From Endoryza foliicola (GTDB lineage Bacteria > Bacteroidota > Bacteroidia > Chitinophagales > Chitinophagaceae): a stretch of DNA of 64,000 bases. The stretch lies in NCBI GenBank assembly GCA_965226965.1, contig OZ245715.1, positions 1,302,001-1,366,000 on the forward strand, written 5' to 3'. Below are positions 49,750 to 59,183 of the stretch, piece by piece. Made by a program: the position numbers and the translations under genes. The notes beneath the pieces are model-generated. The model did not search any database and had not been told where the DNA came from. It was given only the letters and a program-made list of their open reading frames with translations. Each line of letters opens with the position of its first letter. Within the stretch, counting starts at the first letter, position 1.

Positions 49750-52170
49750 TTATTTTCCTCCTGCTTTCACGAAATCTCTTAAATACACACAGGTATTGAA
49801 AGCTTCTTTGTAGAAAGGAGTGTTTTGGTATTGCTTCAACTGCGAGTAATACTTGTATTCTCTATTGAAATCGAAGATCCATTTTCGTAGTTCTTTGTTG
49901 TATTTTCCTTTTTCGTCATCCCAGCCCATATATGGAATATTACCGAATACTTTTTGATCGCATTTGGCAGCCATGTAAAGACATTTAGCTTGGAAGTTCT
50001 TATCAAGGCTTAATTCCTTCGCTTTTAAATAAGCATTCTTTGCTTTCTGAACAGTATAGTAATCGCCCATAGCACTTGGTCTTTTTTGCCCCTCAAAATC
50101 ATAGGTCTCACCCGTAGACCAACTATAACGCACCAACAACCAACTGTTCCCCCAATAGCTCATATTGTAATAGCCTTTTGCCAATTCATAAGAAATTTTC
50201 GCTTGCTCTTCCGGCACCTTCGTGCCTACTAATTTAGTAAGCAGTTGATCCATTTTCTTGGCAAATGAAAGCTTGGTATACTTAACCGTATCTTGTTTGG
50301 TAGGACTGTGCGTATCGTTTAAAAGATCTGAAAACGGATTCGCGGCGAGATAACTTTTATAAGGTTCTGCCTTGTAATAAGAAGCAGGAATCTTCTGAAA
50401 CCATTCAGCTGCTTTCTTGAATTCAAACTCTCTCAAATAAGCAGTCCCCGCAACATCTAATAGATCGTTCTTGGTAAACTCGCTGCGTTTGATGAGGAAC
50501 TGTTCGTAGGCCGATTTGTTCGGAGTGTTCAAATACGCCACAAATTCTTCCGCTTGTTTCCCGCTCAAAGAATCACGAATGAATTGAATAGACATAGGGA
50601 AATAGCCACCCCAACTTTCAGCTAAAGGACCCTTTTGAATTTTATCGGCAACACCATAACACAAAGCTTGTTTTGTTCGGTTGTTGGTTGACTTGTAGTA
50701 AGGAGCCATTAGTTCGGTTAGAATACGGCGTGCGAACTTTGCAAATTCAATGTCCTTTTTCGACTTCTGTTCCATCCATTCCAAACTCTTTACCAATTGC
50801 GCTTCTTTCTGTGTTTCATTCAATTCCTTATTTTGCAGCGTTACAAGAATTTGAGTGATCAGTAATTGATCTTTTTCTGCATCTGATGTAAACTGTTGTT
50901 GGGCAAGGTTTATCAATTCTTGCGACTTGCTGAAATTACCTATTACATAAGCAGTATGAGCTGCTGCCGTAGTATAGAAGCCCTTTTTTGCATCATTGCT
51001 TTTTCCCATCAACTCACAAAATTCGAGCAAGTTCTTACCATTTTTCTGCCATGATAAATAGGTGGAATCGGTTGATTCTACTTGTTCATATGAATAGTTA
51101 TAGTAGGTTCTACCTGCATTCAAATTCAAAGTGGGTGTATAGTAGTACTCCTCCAATTTGTTGAGTTCTCTTGTAACCAATACCGATAGTTTGGGATAGG
51201 TTGGGTCTAATTGATAGATTTTCTGCAAAGTGGCCAACTCAGACGCATTGCTTCCCAGTGCATATAGTCCTAACATCGCCGCTTTTTCCTTACCATTCTT
51301 GCACCATATCAAATTTTTATCTCGTTCAGCTTGACTAAAGCGTGAAGTGGCAAATACGAAACTTAAATAGTTGGCAACTTTCTTGGTATCGGTATTTGCG
51401 AAGAGTTGACTGAACAAGTAGGCGGCAATTTGATTCTGTCCAAGTCTTTTGTGCGCCCCCGCTTTCAAGCTTACACTCAAATCGTGCAGAACGCTTTTCT
51501 CTTTATTGTTTTTGATATAAGCATCATAATAGCTGATGCAATCTTCATAGCGATCATTGTAGTGAGCCAGTCTTACAAGTTGATATCCATATCGAAGTTG
51601 AAGAAAGGGGTTGCTGCACGTTTTCAAAAGTTCTTGCCCTTCTGTTATAAGCGCATTCATTTTAACTTGGTCTCTTTCAACCGGTTCCCAACTGTTCCAA
51701 GTGGCTGTTACCAGCGGCTCAAGTTTTTTGGTATACACAAGATATCTCAAAGCTTCCTGATTGTTGGTATTCAGGAAGAATTGAGTCATCTTATTAGCTT
51801 TCACGGAATCAGGAACTTTGAGTGCTGTTTTCTTGTTGATGTATTGATAAAGCTGATTGATTTCCTTTTCCGAAAAGTTAATCAGAAAAGAATACGCATC
51901 TTTTTTTGAAAAACTATTTTTCGACCAATCGCTCCATTCTTCGCTCAGCAGTTCCGCAGTTGAAACCGGCTCCTGAGAATCGTAGAGGAAGCGGTAATTA
52001 GTATACAGGAAGGGCTCTAGGGCCTTGTCGCCATTGATCTTCTGCTGAAAGAAATTGACATAATAATCGTAAGGGTCCGGGTCTCCTCCCGCGCATCCTA
52101 TAATGTTGTATGGGAAGAGTATTGCAACACTACTACTTATTGAGGCTGTTATAAATCGTTTCCAGTTCAT
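49750..52170 (-). CDS. Large exported alpha-helical repeat protein, family not recognised
   Basis: An 806-residue protein starting MNWKRFITASISSSVAILFP, with a cysteine in YNIIGCAGGDPDPYDYYV that could be a lipobox (IIGC). The rest is almost wholly helical with TPR-like spacing (QLLITQILVTLQNKELNETQ, LDKNFQAKCLYMAAKCDQKV). The opening GDPDPYDYY is shared by large Bacteroidota envelope proteins of unknown role, as I recall. Its start lies inside the end of the upstream lipoprotein gene (38-base overlap, different frame), so the two are translationally coupled. It is likely an envelope scaffold or partner of that lipoprotein. No catalytic motif is visible. Confidence 0.5.
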   Translation of the reverse strand: MNWKRFITASISSSVAILFPYNIIGCAGGDPDPYDYYVNFFQQKINGDKALEPFLYTNYRFLYDSQEPVSTAELLSEEWSDWSKNSFSKKDAYSFLINFSEKEINQLYQYINKKTALKVPDSVKANKMTQFFLNTNNQEALRYLVYTKKLEPLVTATWNSWEPVERDQVKMNALITEGQELLKTCSNPFLQLRYGYQLVRLAHYNDRYEDCISYYDAYIKNNKEKSVLHDLSVSLKAGAHKRLGQNQIAAYLFSQLFANTDTKKVANYLSFVFATSRFSQAERDKNLIWCKNGKEKAAMLGLYALGSNASELATLQKIYQLDPTYPKLSVLVTRELNKLEEYYYTPTLNLNAGRTYYNYSYEQVESTDSTYLSWQKNGKNLLEFCELMGKSNDAKKGFYTTAAAHTAYVIGNFSKSQELINLAQQQFTSDAEKDQLLITQILVTLQNKELNETQKEAQLVKSLEWMEQKSKKDIEFAKFARRILTELMAPYYKSTNNRTKQALCYGVADKIQKGPLAESWGGYFPMSIQFIRDSLSGKQAEEFVAYLNTPNKSAYEQFLIKRSEFTKNDLLDVAGTAYLREFEFKKAAEWFQKIPASYYKAEPYKSYLAANPFSDLLNDTHSPTKQDTVKYTKLSFAKKMDQLLTKLVGTKVPEEQAKISYELAKGYYNMSYWGNSWLLVRYSWSTGETYDFEGQKRPSAMGDYYTVQKAKNAYLKAKELSLDKNFQAKCLYMAAKCDQKVFGNIPYMGWDDEKGKYNKELRKWIFDFNREYKYYSQLKQYQNTPFYKEAFNTCVYLRDFVKAGGK

Positions 52171-53179
52171 TTTTGCTGAATTTTGACAGAACGGTCGAGT
52201 CTAAGTGGAATAGGGATAAAGTGAATTCTTCAGTTCTCAGTTTTGGACTGAGTAAGTTGGCGGTTTTAATGATTTCGTTGTAAGAACTTTTTTCAACTCT
52301 TAACACATCGCCTTTTCTGAAAGGATAACCCACTAACAACGTATCCTTGTTGAACGTATAATTGTTTCCTGAGGCCGTGGCAACGCCCGCCAAAGCTGAA
52401 TCTGAAATGTTTGAAATAATACCGTCGAATTGATTGTTACGGAACAATACTTTCCACTCGAATAAAGGAAGGGCGATATCCAATGGAAGAGGATAGCTGT
52501 TAAGATTCTCGATGTATTTTTCCAATTCATTGGCTTCAAGAATGGAGTTTCCGGTTTTGCTGTCTTTTAAATTCCCCATGTTATAGCACATCAATAGGCC
52601 TCTATCTGCTGGAGGAATTCCCATCTTAGTACTGAACTTGCACTGATGCATTCGAACGGTTACCGATAATTTCGAATCCATAAACAGTGGAAGTGTTTTC
52701 AAATAGGTAAGTAAAGCGAAGTACTTGTCCCTCGATTCTTCCGTCCAATCACAATCAATTTGGATCTCTTTTACTTTTGGAAGGTTTTGAACCGTAAGCA
52801 TTCCGCCTAACAAATAATTGATGCGTTCTCCTAGTTCATCGGTTGCATTGGCTGCAATCATTTTCATGCATTCATTGGTAATGAAAATGGCGGGCACCAG
52901 TTCGATGCTGTCGTTTTGAAGCCAATCCACAGCTTGGGGAATGATTTGAATTTTTGCCGCCGGATCAGGACGGTTCAAATTGGCATTCCAAGTAACATCA
53001 AAAAATTTGACATACAATTTCCGAACGCTGTGTTCTGCCATGGGAGCCTTGTCGGAAGGATTGGCGGCCAACACCGTTTTCCAATAGTACATGGCTCGGG
53101 TTACTTTACGGTCTTGTTTACAAGCAATCAGGGTCAAGATTCCGAGGAAAAATAACGCAGAAATTAAGGGCTTCTTCAT
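52133..53179 (-). CDS. Lipoprotein with TIM-barrel-like pattern, family not firmly recognised
   Basis: A 348-residue lipoprotein: MKKPLISALFFLGILTLIAC with Cys20, then a domain whose strands and acidic loops resemble a glycosidase-like or DUF3142-type barrel: RKLYVKFFDVTW, SIELVPAIFITNECMKMIA, VKEIQIDCDWTEESRDKYFA then LLTYLKT, LSVTVRMHQCK, GLLMCYNMGNLKD and LDIALPLFEWKVLF. The IDCDW motif sits where such barrels keep catalytic or binding acids. The gene is divergent from the phosphatase at 53218 and overlaps the downstream 806-residue gene by 38 bases. Function is unknown; a role in handling an envelope glycan with its partner is only a guess. Confidence 0.5.
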   Translation of the reverse strand: MKKPLISALFFLGILTLIACKQDRKVTRAMYYWKTVLAANPSDKAPMAEHSVRKLYVKFFDVTWNANLNRPDPAAKIQIIPQAVDWLQNDSIELVPAIFITNECMKMIAANATDELGERINYLLGGMLTVQNLPKVKEIQIDCDWTEESRDKYFALLTYLKTLPLFMDSKLSVTVRMHQCKFSTKMGIPPADRGLLMCYNMGNLKDSKTGNSILEANELEKYIENLNSYPLPLDIALPLFEWKVLFRNNQFDGIISNISDSALAGVATASGNNYTFNKDTLLVGYPFRKGDVLRVEKSSYNEIIKTANLLSPKLRTEEFTLSLFHLDSTVLSKFSKNELETIYNSLNK

Positions 53180-53217
53180 GATGTTTATTTACTTTGTGTC
53201 TCTTAATCCCCAAAATT

Positions 53218-54585
53218 ATGGTTCGCTTTAGACTCTTCCCGTCAATTTTTGCTTTTCTCCTTCTTTTTTTAATAAATGCTGCACAAGCTCAGTTGGTTTC
53301 AGGCCCCATGCTTGGTCATACTGAACTACGCACGGCTAAGATTTGGGTGGAACTCGTGCCCGGCTCCACGGCTACCTTAGTTGTGAAGTCAACAAAAGAT
53401 GGAAAAGAAGTGTTTAAAACGTCTGAAACTACCGGTAAATCGAGTTGGTATGCACCGGTAACTTTTGATGTGGTGGGTCTAGACATGAACACGAGCTACG
53501 ATTATGAAGTTTTGGTAACCGGAGTGGGAGAGAAGAAGCCAGTGGTAGCAGGGAAAGGAACCTTTACTACGTCTGAATTGTGGCAGTGGAGAAAACCTGC
53601 TCCTGATTTCAGTTTCCTCGCCGGAAGTTGTGCCTATTTCAACGAACCTCAATACGATCGACCTGGAAAGCCTTATGGTGGCGACTCTTCGATCTTTGAA
53701 ACCATGGCAAAAGAAAAAGCGGGATTCATGCTATGGTTGGGAGATAACTGGTATTTACGAGAGCCCGACTATTTTAGCAAATGGGGGATTTGGTATCGTG
53801 CTCACAGAGATCGCAGCATGCCTATTTTAAAGGATTTCCTGAAAGCAATGCCACAGTATGCTATCTGGGATGACCACGATTATGGTTCAAATGACGCAGA
53901 TAAAAGCTTTTCCTTAAAAGAAGAAAGCAGGAAAGTGTTTACCAACTATTGGGCAAATGCGGCCTATGGATTCAATGGCGAAGGCATTTATTCCAGAATG
54001 AGCCAGAACGATTGTGATTTCTTCTTAATGGACGATAGAACTTATAGAAGCAGTGACGATATGACTCCCACTGTTTATGGCAAACCCAACCCTAATAAAA
54101 GAATGTGGGGCCCCACTCAAATGGAATGGCTTAAAAATGCCCTTCTCAATAGTAAGGCTCCTTTTAAATTCATCGTTACAGGTAGTCAAACATTGAACCC
54201 GGCTTCACCATTTGATTGCTTGCAAGACTATCCGGTTGAATTCGAAGAACTGATGGCTTTTTTGGATGCTGAGAATATTTCCGGTGTTGTGTTCTTAACA
54301 GGGGATCGCCACCACAGTGAAGTAATTAAATATGCGCGTAAAGACAAATATCCACTCTTTGATATCACTTCTTCTCCTTTAACATCCGGAATTGGACGAG
54401 TGTTTGGAACTGAAAAAGACAATCCGGCTCGCATTGCCAATACCTTGGTAGAAGCGCAGAATTATACTCGTATTACCATTAGTGGTAAAACCGGTGAAAG
54501 AATTATGAAAGTTGAGTTTGTTAGCATCAAAGGAGAAGTGATGGGCACTTGGTCGATCAGTGAAAAGGAACTAAAAAATAAGTAA
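53218..54585 (+). CDS. PhoD-like metallophosphatase (alkaline phosphatase D family)
   Basis: A secreted or periplasmic phosphatase/phosphodiesterase of 455 residues. The start at MVRFRLFPSIFAFLLLFLIN (53218) gives a signal peptide; eight earlier codons are open. A fibronectin-like N-terminal domain (about 25-125: GPMLGHTELRTAKIWVELVP) is followed by the metallophosphatase core: DFSFLAGSCAYFNEP, MLWLGDNWYLREPDYFSKWG, YAIWDDHDYGSNDADKSF, WAN-AAYGF and FLTGDRHHSEVI near the end. The combination is the PhoD layout, where Fe/Ca ligands lie in GDN, DDHD and GDRHH. It may scavenge phosphate; no pho box was identified. The YcxB-like gene follows after 2 bases. Confidence 0.85.
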   Translation: MVRFRLFPSIFAFLLLFLINAAQAQLVSGPMLGHTELRTAKIWVELVPGSTATLVVKSTKDGKEVFKTSETTGKSSWYAPVTFDVVGLDMNTSYDYEVLVTGVGEKKPVVAGKGTFTTSELWQWRKPAPDFSFLAGSCAYFNEPQYDRPGKPYGGDSSIFETMAKEKAGFMLWLGDNWYLREPDYFSKWGIWYRAHRDRSMPILKDFLKAMPQYAIWDDHDYGSNDADKSFSLKEESRKVFTNYWANAAYGFNGEGIYSRMSQNDCDFFLMDDRTYRSSDDMTPTVYGKPNPNKRMWGPTQMEWLKNALLNSKAPFKFIVTGSQTLNPASPFDCLQDYPVEFEELMAFLDAENISGVVFLTGDRHHSEVIKYARKDKYPLFDITSSPLTSGIGRVFGTEKDNPARIANTLVEAQNYTRITISGKTGERIMKVEFVSIKGEVMGTWSISEKELKNK

Positions 54586-54587
54586 GG

Positions 54588-55064
54588 ATGACGGTACATT
54601 TTGGTTATGATAAAAAGCAGGTGTTAGATGCTTTAAGAAGTCATTTTTTGACGAGAAGAGAAATTCGATTATTGGTGATTGTGGTCAATGTATTTGCCAT
54701 TATTTCTGCTATTCTATTAGGGCTCAAAATCATTCAAGCACTCAGCTTTTTGATCTTCTCCATTATGTGGATCATTTTATGGGTCACTGTTCGCTATATT
54801 TTGCCAAGCAATATTTATAAGCGTTCTCAAACTTTTCGCGATGAATTCAGTTTGAATTTAACTGAGGAGGGTGTTCACCTTTCAACAGAAAGAGGAACGC
54901 ATTTGTGGAAATGGGATGCATTTAGCACCTTTCAGGAAACCGATTATTTCTTTCATCTCTACTTCGATAATCGTTCCTTCTTCCTCATTCCAAAAGATGC
55001 GTATCCCGATCTTCCTTCTACACAAGAAGCAAGACAGTTTCTGAAAGATCACATTAAAAAATAG
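54588..55064 (+). CDS. YcxB-like family membrane protein
   Basis: A 158-residue inner-membrane protein of unknown function. After a short cytoplasmic start (TVHFGYDKKQVLDALRSHFL) come two membrane helices at about 28-70 (LLVIVVNVFAIISAILLGLK, LSFLIFSIMWIILWVTVRYI). A C-terminal soluble YcxB domain (about 85-155) follows: SLNLTEEGVHLSTERGTHLW then KWDAFSTFQETDYFFHLYF, SFFLIPKDAYPD. The gene starts 2 bases after the phosphatase stop, so they are co-transcribed. It ends 2 bases from the convergent desaturase stop, leaving no room for an intergenic terminator. Confidence 0.75.
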   Translation: MTVHFGYDKKQVLDALRSHFLTRREIRLLVIVVNVFAIISAILLGLKIIQALSFLIFSIMWIILWVTVRYILPSNIYKRSQTFRDEFSLNLTEEGVHLSTERGTHLWKWDAFSTFQETDYFFHLYFDNRSFFLIPKDAYPDLPSTQEARQFLKDHIKK

Positions 55065-55066
55065 TG

Positions 55067-56152
55067 CTAGGCTCCTGCAACTACAGGGTTCTGGCCCAAT
55101 TCTTTCATCATGCGAAAGTGAGAAGCAATGGCTGAACTAACTGTAGGGAAGTAGTTGTATTCTAAATTGAACTTCTCACAATTCTTCTTTACCAGCTCAC
55201 TAATGGCCGGGTAATGAACGTGACTAATTCTTGGAAATAGATGATGTTCAATTTGGAAGTTCAGCCCACCTACTAACCAAGAAACCAGTTTATTCTTTGC
55301 TGAAAAATCGGCGGTTGTTTTAATTTGATGGATGGCCCATTCGTTCTCGATACAACGGTCTGTTCCACCAGCAAATTCGAAAGAAGCACCTTCAACTACG
55401 TGTGCCAATTGAAACACCAATGCCAAAGTGAGGCCCATGGTAATATGCATTACCGTAAAGCCAATGGCCCAATTGGAAGCTCCTAATAACTGAATAGGAA
55501 TTACTACATAAAACACAACGTAAAGCGCCTTACTCAACCAAAACACGAAATGGTCCATTGGTGTAATGCGTGTCATAGCTGTTTTGTAAACTCGTTTGTT
55601 TAGGTACTTATTGAAGTCCATCAAAAATACCCAAGCAAAAGAAGAGATGGCATATATTAGAACTACATAAATATGTTGGTAGCGATGTGCAGGCACCCAA
55701 GGTTGAGACGCACATTGACGCATCAGCGGGCTTTTAGCGATATCGTCGTCAATACCATCAACGTTGGTATAAGTATGATGTATAATATTGTGCTTGAATT
55801 TCCAAATGAAGGCATTTCCTCCAAGCGCATTCAAGGTTAAGCTCATTACTTCATTAACCCATTTCTTTGAAGAAAAACTTCCATGACAGGCATCGTGCAT
55901 TACATTGAATCCGATGCTGGCAAACGTGAAACCAAGTATTGCACAAGCAAATAGTGATATAACTGCAGGTCCATTTCCAAAAAGGAGGTACAAGTAAAGT
56001 GTAATTGCAAGCGGAATTAACACCAGGGTTTTAATATACAAGTTCCAATTCCCTGTTTTTTTCAGATTGTTTGCCTTGAAGTACTGATCTACGTCTGATT
56101 TGAGAGCTGTAAAGAAGACGCTGTCTTTGTTGTTGAAAGTGATTTTTGCCAT
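55067..56152 (-). CDS. Membrane fatty acid desaturase (linoleoyl-CoA desaturase type)
   Basis: A diiron integral membrane enzyme of 361 residues introducing a double bond into acyl chains. The three histidine boxes are complete: HDACHGS (86-92), HNIIHHTYTN (121-130) and QIEHHLFPRISH (300-311). The Q in the third box, rather than H, is the mark of front-end (delta-5/6-type) desaturases. Four helices surround the boxes. No fused cytochrome b5 domain is present, unlike many eukaryotic relatives, so a separate electron donor is needed. It is convergent with the YcxB-like gene. The substrate and position of desaturation cannot be read from the sequence. Confidence 0.87.
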   Translation of the reverse strand: MAKITFNNKDSVFFTALKSDVDQYFKANNLKKTGNWNLYIKTLVLIPLAITLYLYLLFGNGPAVISLFACAILGFTFASIGFNVMHDACHGSFSSKKWVNEVMSLTLNALGGNAFIWKFKHNIIHHTYTNVDGIDDDIAKSPLMRQCASQPWVPAHRYQHIYVVLIYAISSFAWVFLMDFNKYLNKRVYKTAMTRITPMDHFVFWLSKALYVVFYVVIPIQLLGASNWAIGFTVMHITMGLTLALVFQLAHVVEGASFEFAGGTDRCIENEWAIHQIKTTADFSAKNKLVSWLVGGLNFQIEHHLFPRISHVHYPAISELVKKNCEKFNLEYNYFPTVSSAIASHFRMMKELGQNPVVAGA

Positions 56153-56315
56153 TCGTTTGTTGCGTGTTCTGAAAGATAGGGAAATGATAGCAACTGCACG
56201 ATTTTATTTCTGTTAAATAGAGGAATCCACTCAATTATTTTCTACTGAAAATCAAGAAGCCATGTTTGTTTAACATGGCTTCAAATTAGTTCAACAGAAA
56301 CAGTTTCAATTCGAA

Positions 56316-57356
56316 CTATTTTGGACGGTATTTACTGTCTTCAAATAATTTTCGAGGATTAAGTTTTAGAAGATCTGTTAAAGACATTTCTTTATGATCG
56401 TCCATATATTTTTTTACAATTTGCCAACCAACGAATAAGCCGATGAAACCGGGTGCTCCTTGACCAAATTCATCCGTTTTTGGTCCATCACTCATGTAAT
56501 TGTGAACAATTCCGGGATCGCTGTTGAGTAAATAATTATTGGTTACGAAAAAGTTCCAAATGCGGCCTTCGTTTTCATAACATCCTTTCAACTGCGAAGA
56601 CGTGTACCCAATTTTCAAAGTATCTGCCGCATCGGGCATCAATTGATCCAATACATACAAGCGCTTCCCTTTTTCAATCATTTGTTCTACCAAGACGAAT
56701 CCCTTACTATTATCGGGTTGAATTTCATCAATGATGTTTTTCATTGAGTTTACAACGATGGTTTCGGGACTGAATTTGCGAGATATATAATTTGGATACA
56801 GGGCCAATCCCATTTGCGAATTGTAGAGCGAGAAATTAGCACCTAAGTGCAATTGCAATCCGGTAGCCAATCCCGATTTTGTAATGATATCACTATAAGT
56901 TCCCATGCCACTTTGAACAAAGGCATCCATGGGTCCAATATAGGTGAGCCACTCTTTGGGTGCCTGATAAGTAGGGAAATAATACTTCAAGTGCTTGAGT
57001 GCCTCAATGAACTCCTCTTCAATTTTTTTAGTTGAGGCGAAAATTTTATCAGAAGAATCTTTCACCGGCTTGTAATCACTAATGAATTGTTTGATTGCCA
57101 TGAGTGCTTGGCCGGAACTATCATTAACGGGAGGCAATCCGAGAATTTGAATGAGGTAGTCGTTCAGAAAGAGGGGGTATTTTTGCGCAAGATCTTTCAG
57201 CCCTTTTTCGAGGTTGTTGGTATCAAGAGCGAAAAAGTCTTGTTCAAAACGTACTACTTTAAATTCTACTTTAATATTGGACACATCGGGTCCTTTTTTA
57301 GAGGAACAGGCTACCAACAGCACAAAAAGGGTAGCTACACTTAACAGTTGTTTCAT
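56316..57356 (-). CDS. gldB: Gliding motility lipoprotein GldB
   Basis: A lipoprotein required for Bacteroidota gliding and type IX secretion in the species where it was studied. From the ATG at 57356 it is 346 residues: MKQLLSVATLFVLLVACSSK with lipobox Cys17. GldB-like wording follows: KVVRFEQDFFALDTNNLEKG, KYPLFLNDYLIQILGLPP, GLALYPNYISRKFSPETIVV, QMIEKGKRLYVLDQLMPDAA and GAPGFIGLFVGWQIVKKYM. The frame opens 37 codons upstream without a signal. It is divergent from nadE, a neighbourhood common for gldB. It fits with the T9SS-sorted protein at 2-3 kb. Confidence 0.85.
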   Translation of the reverse strand: MKQLLSVATLFVLLVACSSKKGPDVSNIKVEFKVVRFEQDFFALDTNNLEKGLKDLAQKYPLFLNDYLIQILGLPPVNDSSGQALMAIKQFISDYKPVKDSSDKIFASTKKIEEEFIEALKHLKYYFPTYQAPKEWLTYIGPMDAFVQSGMGTYSDIITKSGLATGLQLHLGANFSLYNSQMGLALYPNYISRKFSPETIVVNSMKNIIDEIQPDNSKGFVLVEQMIEKGKRLYVLDQLMPDAADTLKIGYTSSQLKGCYENEGRIWNFFVTNNYLLNSDPGIVHNYMSDGPKTDEFGQGAPGFIGLFVGWQIVKKYMDDHKEMSLTDLLKLNPRKLFEDSKYRPK

Positions 57357-57388
57357 GTGATTGGAACGCAATTTTTTAAAGCTTGTTG

Positions 57389-57396
57389 CAAAAGTA
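57389..57396 (-). promoter_or_regulatory. -7 element TACTTTTG for gldB
   Basis: Minus-strand TACTTTTG matches TAnnTTTG exactly and lies 32 bases before the gldB ATG. No well-placed TTG is visible at -33. Confidence 0.4.
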
Positions 57397-57422
57397 CTCT
57401 TAAAATTGAAAACTGGTCTTAT

Positions 57423-57430
57423 TACCTTTG
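57423..57430 (+). promoter_or_regulatory. -7 element TACCTTTG for nadE
   Basis: Plus-strand TACCTTTG matches TAnnTTTG exactly and ends 4 bases before the nadE ATG, so transcription would begin at or near the start codon (leaderless). No -33 TTG lies at the right distance. Confidence 0.4.
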
Positions 57431-57434
57431 TACC

Positions 57435-59147
57435 ATGAAAATAGCACTGGCACAACAGAATTATCATATTGGAAATTTCGAGTACAATACCAAACTGATG
57501 CTAGAAGCCATCGGGAAGGCGAAAGCTGAAGGCGCCGATCTCGTGGTGTTTACTGAACTCTCGGTTTGTGGGTACCCACCCCGCGATTTTCTTGAATTCA
57601 ATGATTTCGTGAACAGCTGCTATCAATCGATCGATCTATTGAAAGCTGCTTCCGATACTATTGGCATCATCGTTGGGGCACCGGCCATCAATCCAGAGAA
57701 AGAAGGGAAGGACCTTTTCAATGCAGCTTGGTTTTTATACGAAGGAAGAGTTTTGGGTACTGCATATAAAACCTTGTTGCCAACCTACGATGTATTTGAT
57801 GAATACCGTTATTTCGAACCCGGCTTTCAATGGCAGGTGATTCCGTTCAAAGGCAAGAAAATTGCCCTTACAATATGTGAAGATATCTGGAATTTAGGCG
57901 ATAATCCTTTGTACCGTATTTGCCCAATGGATAAATTGATGCCTCAGTCGCCCGATTTAATGATCAATATTTCAGCTTCTCCATTCGATTACGATCATGC
58001 CGATGACCGCAAAGAAGTGGTGCGTGCCAATGTGTTGAAATACAAAATGCCCATGGTGTATGTGAATACGGTGGGAAGTCAAACTGAAATTGTATTCGAT
58101 GGAGGTAGTGTTGTAATGGATGCCAATGGAGCGATCGTTAAAGAGCTGGCTTACTTCCAAGAAGATTTTCAAGTGGTAGACTTGGGTTCTATTGCATGGA
58201 GCCCTGTTGAAGGGGAAACTGTGGCATTGAGAAGTTTTGACAAAGACATGCGGGTGAGCAGAGTGAACGATCCCGAAAAGATCATTGATTTTCTTACGGA
58301 GCCTAAAAACATTGCAGAAATCTACGACGCCCTGGTATTGGGTATCAAAGATTATTTTAGAAAAATGGGTTTTACAAAAGCGATTCTTGGTTCTTCGGGA
58401 GGGATTGATAGCGCCGTTACTTTGGCAATCGCTTGTGATGCTTTGGGAGCTGAAAATGTAAGAGCTATTTTAATGCCTTCGCCTTATTCAACAGAGCACT
58501 CTGTAACAGATGCAGTAAAGTTGAGTGAGAACTTGAGGAATCCATATGATATCGTAGCTATCAAAGATATCTATGAGAATTTTTTGAGCACCTTGAAACC
58601 GATTTTTCAAGACCTGCCCTTTAGCCTAGCCGAAGAAAACATTCAAAGCAGAACGCGAGGCAATTTGCTCATGGGAATTGCCAATAAGTTCGGCTATATA
58701 TTACTGAACACTTCTAATAAAAGTGAGCTTTCTACCGGTTATGGAACTTTATATGGAGATATGGCCGGCGGCTTGAGTGTTTTGGGTGATGTATATAAAA
58801 TGCAAGTATTTGCCTTGGCTCGTTATATCAATCGCAACAAAGAGATCATTCCTGAGAACATCATTACAAAGCCACCTTCTGCTGAACTTCGACCCAATCA
58901 GAAAGACAGTGATAGTTTGCCTGATTATTCGTTACTCGATAAAGTTTTGTATCAATACATTGAAAGAAGAAAAGGCCCGAAAGAAATTATCACTATGGGC
59001 GTAGATGAAGCGCTGGTGAATCGAGTGATTAAGTTGGTGAATACGAATGAGTACAAACGAAATCAATTTTGCCCCATCATTCGCGTAAGTTGTAAAGCAT
59101 TTGGTGTAGGACGAAGATTGCCGATAGTAGCCAAGTACTTATCGTAA
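57435..59147 (+). CDS. nadE: Glutamine-dependent NAD+ synthase
   Basis: The last step of NAD synthesis: amidation of nicotinic acid adenine dinucleotide with ATP and ammonia taken from glutamine. From MKIALAQQNYHIGNFEYNTK (57435) it has 570 residues. The N-terminal nitrilase-like glutaminase (1-270) has the triad Glu41 (FTELSVCGYPP), Lys112 (AYKTLLPTYDVFDEYRYFEP) and Cys148 (LTICEDIWNLGDNP). The synthetase domain (about 290-570) has the PP-loop GSSGGIDSAVTLAIACDALG, then NIQSRTRGNLLMGIANKFG, LLNTSNKSELSTGYGTLYGD and RPNQKDSDSLPDY. An earlier opening at 57348 would overlap the gldB region and precede the -7 element. Confidence 0.94.
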   Translation: MKIALAQQNYHIGNFEYNTKLMLEAIGKAKAEGADLVVFTELSVCGYPPRDFLEFNDFVNSCYQSIDLLKAASDTIGIIVGAPAINPEKEGKDLFNAAWFLYEGRVLGTAYKTLLPTYDVFDEYRYFEPGFQWQVIPFKGKKIALTICEDIWNLGDNPLYRICPMDKLMPQSPDLMINISASPFDYDHADDRKEVVRANVLKYKMPMVYVNTVGSQTEIVFDGGSVVMDANGAIVKELAYFQEDFQVVDLGSIAWSPVEGETVALRSFDKDMRVSRVNDPEKIIDFLTEPKNIAEIYDALVLGIKDYFRKMGFTKAILGSSGGIDSAVTLAIACDALGAENVRAILMPSPYSTEHSVTDAVKLSENLRNPYDIVAIKDIYENFLSTLKPIFQDLPFSLAEENIQSRTRGNLLMGIANKFGYILLNTSNKSELSTGYGTLYGDMAGGLSVLGDVYKMQVFALARYINRNKEIIPENIITKPPSAELRPNQKDSDSLPDYSLLDKVLYQYIERRKGPKEIITMGVDEALVNRVIKLVNTNEYKRNQFCPIIRVSCKAFGVGRRLPIVAKYLS

Positions 59148-59183
59148 TAGGCTACCATCGTATCAATCAGTTGGTGCAGGAAT

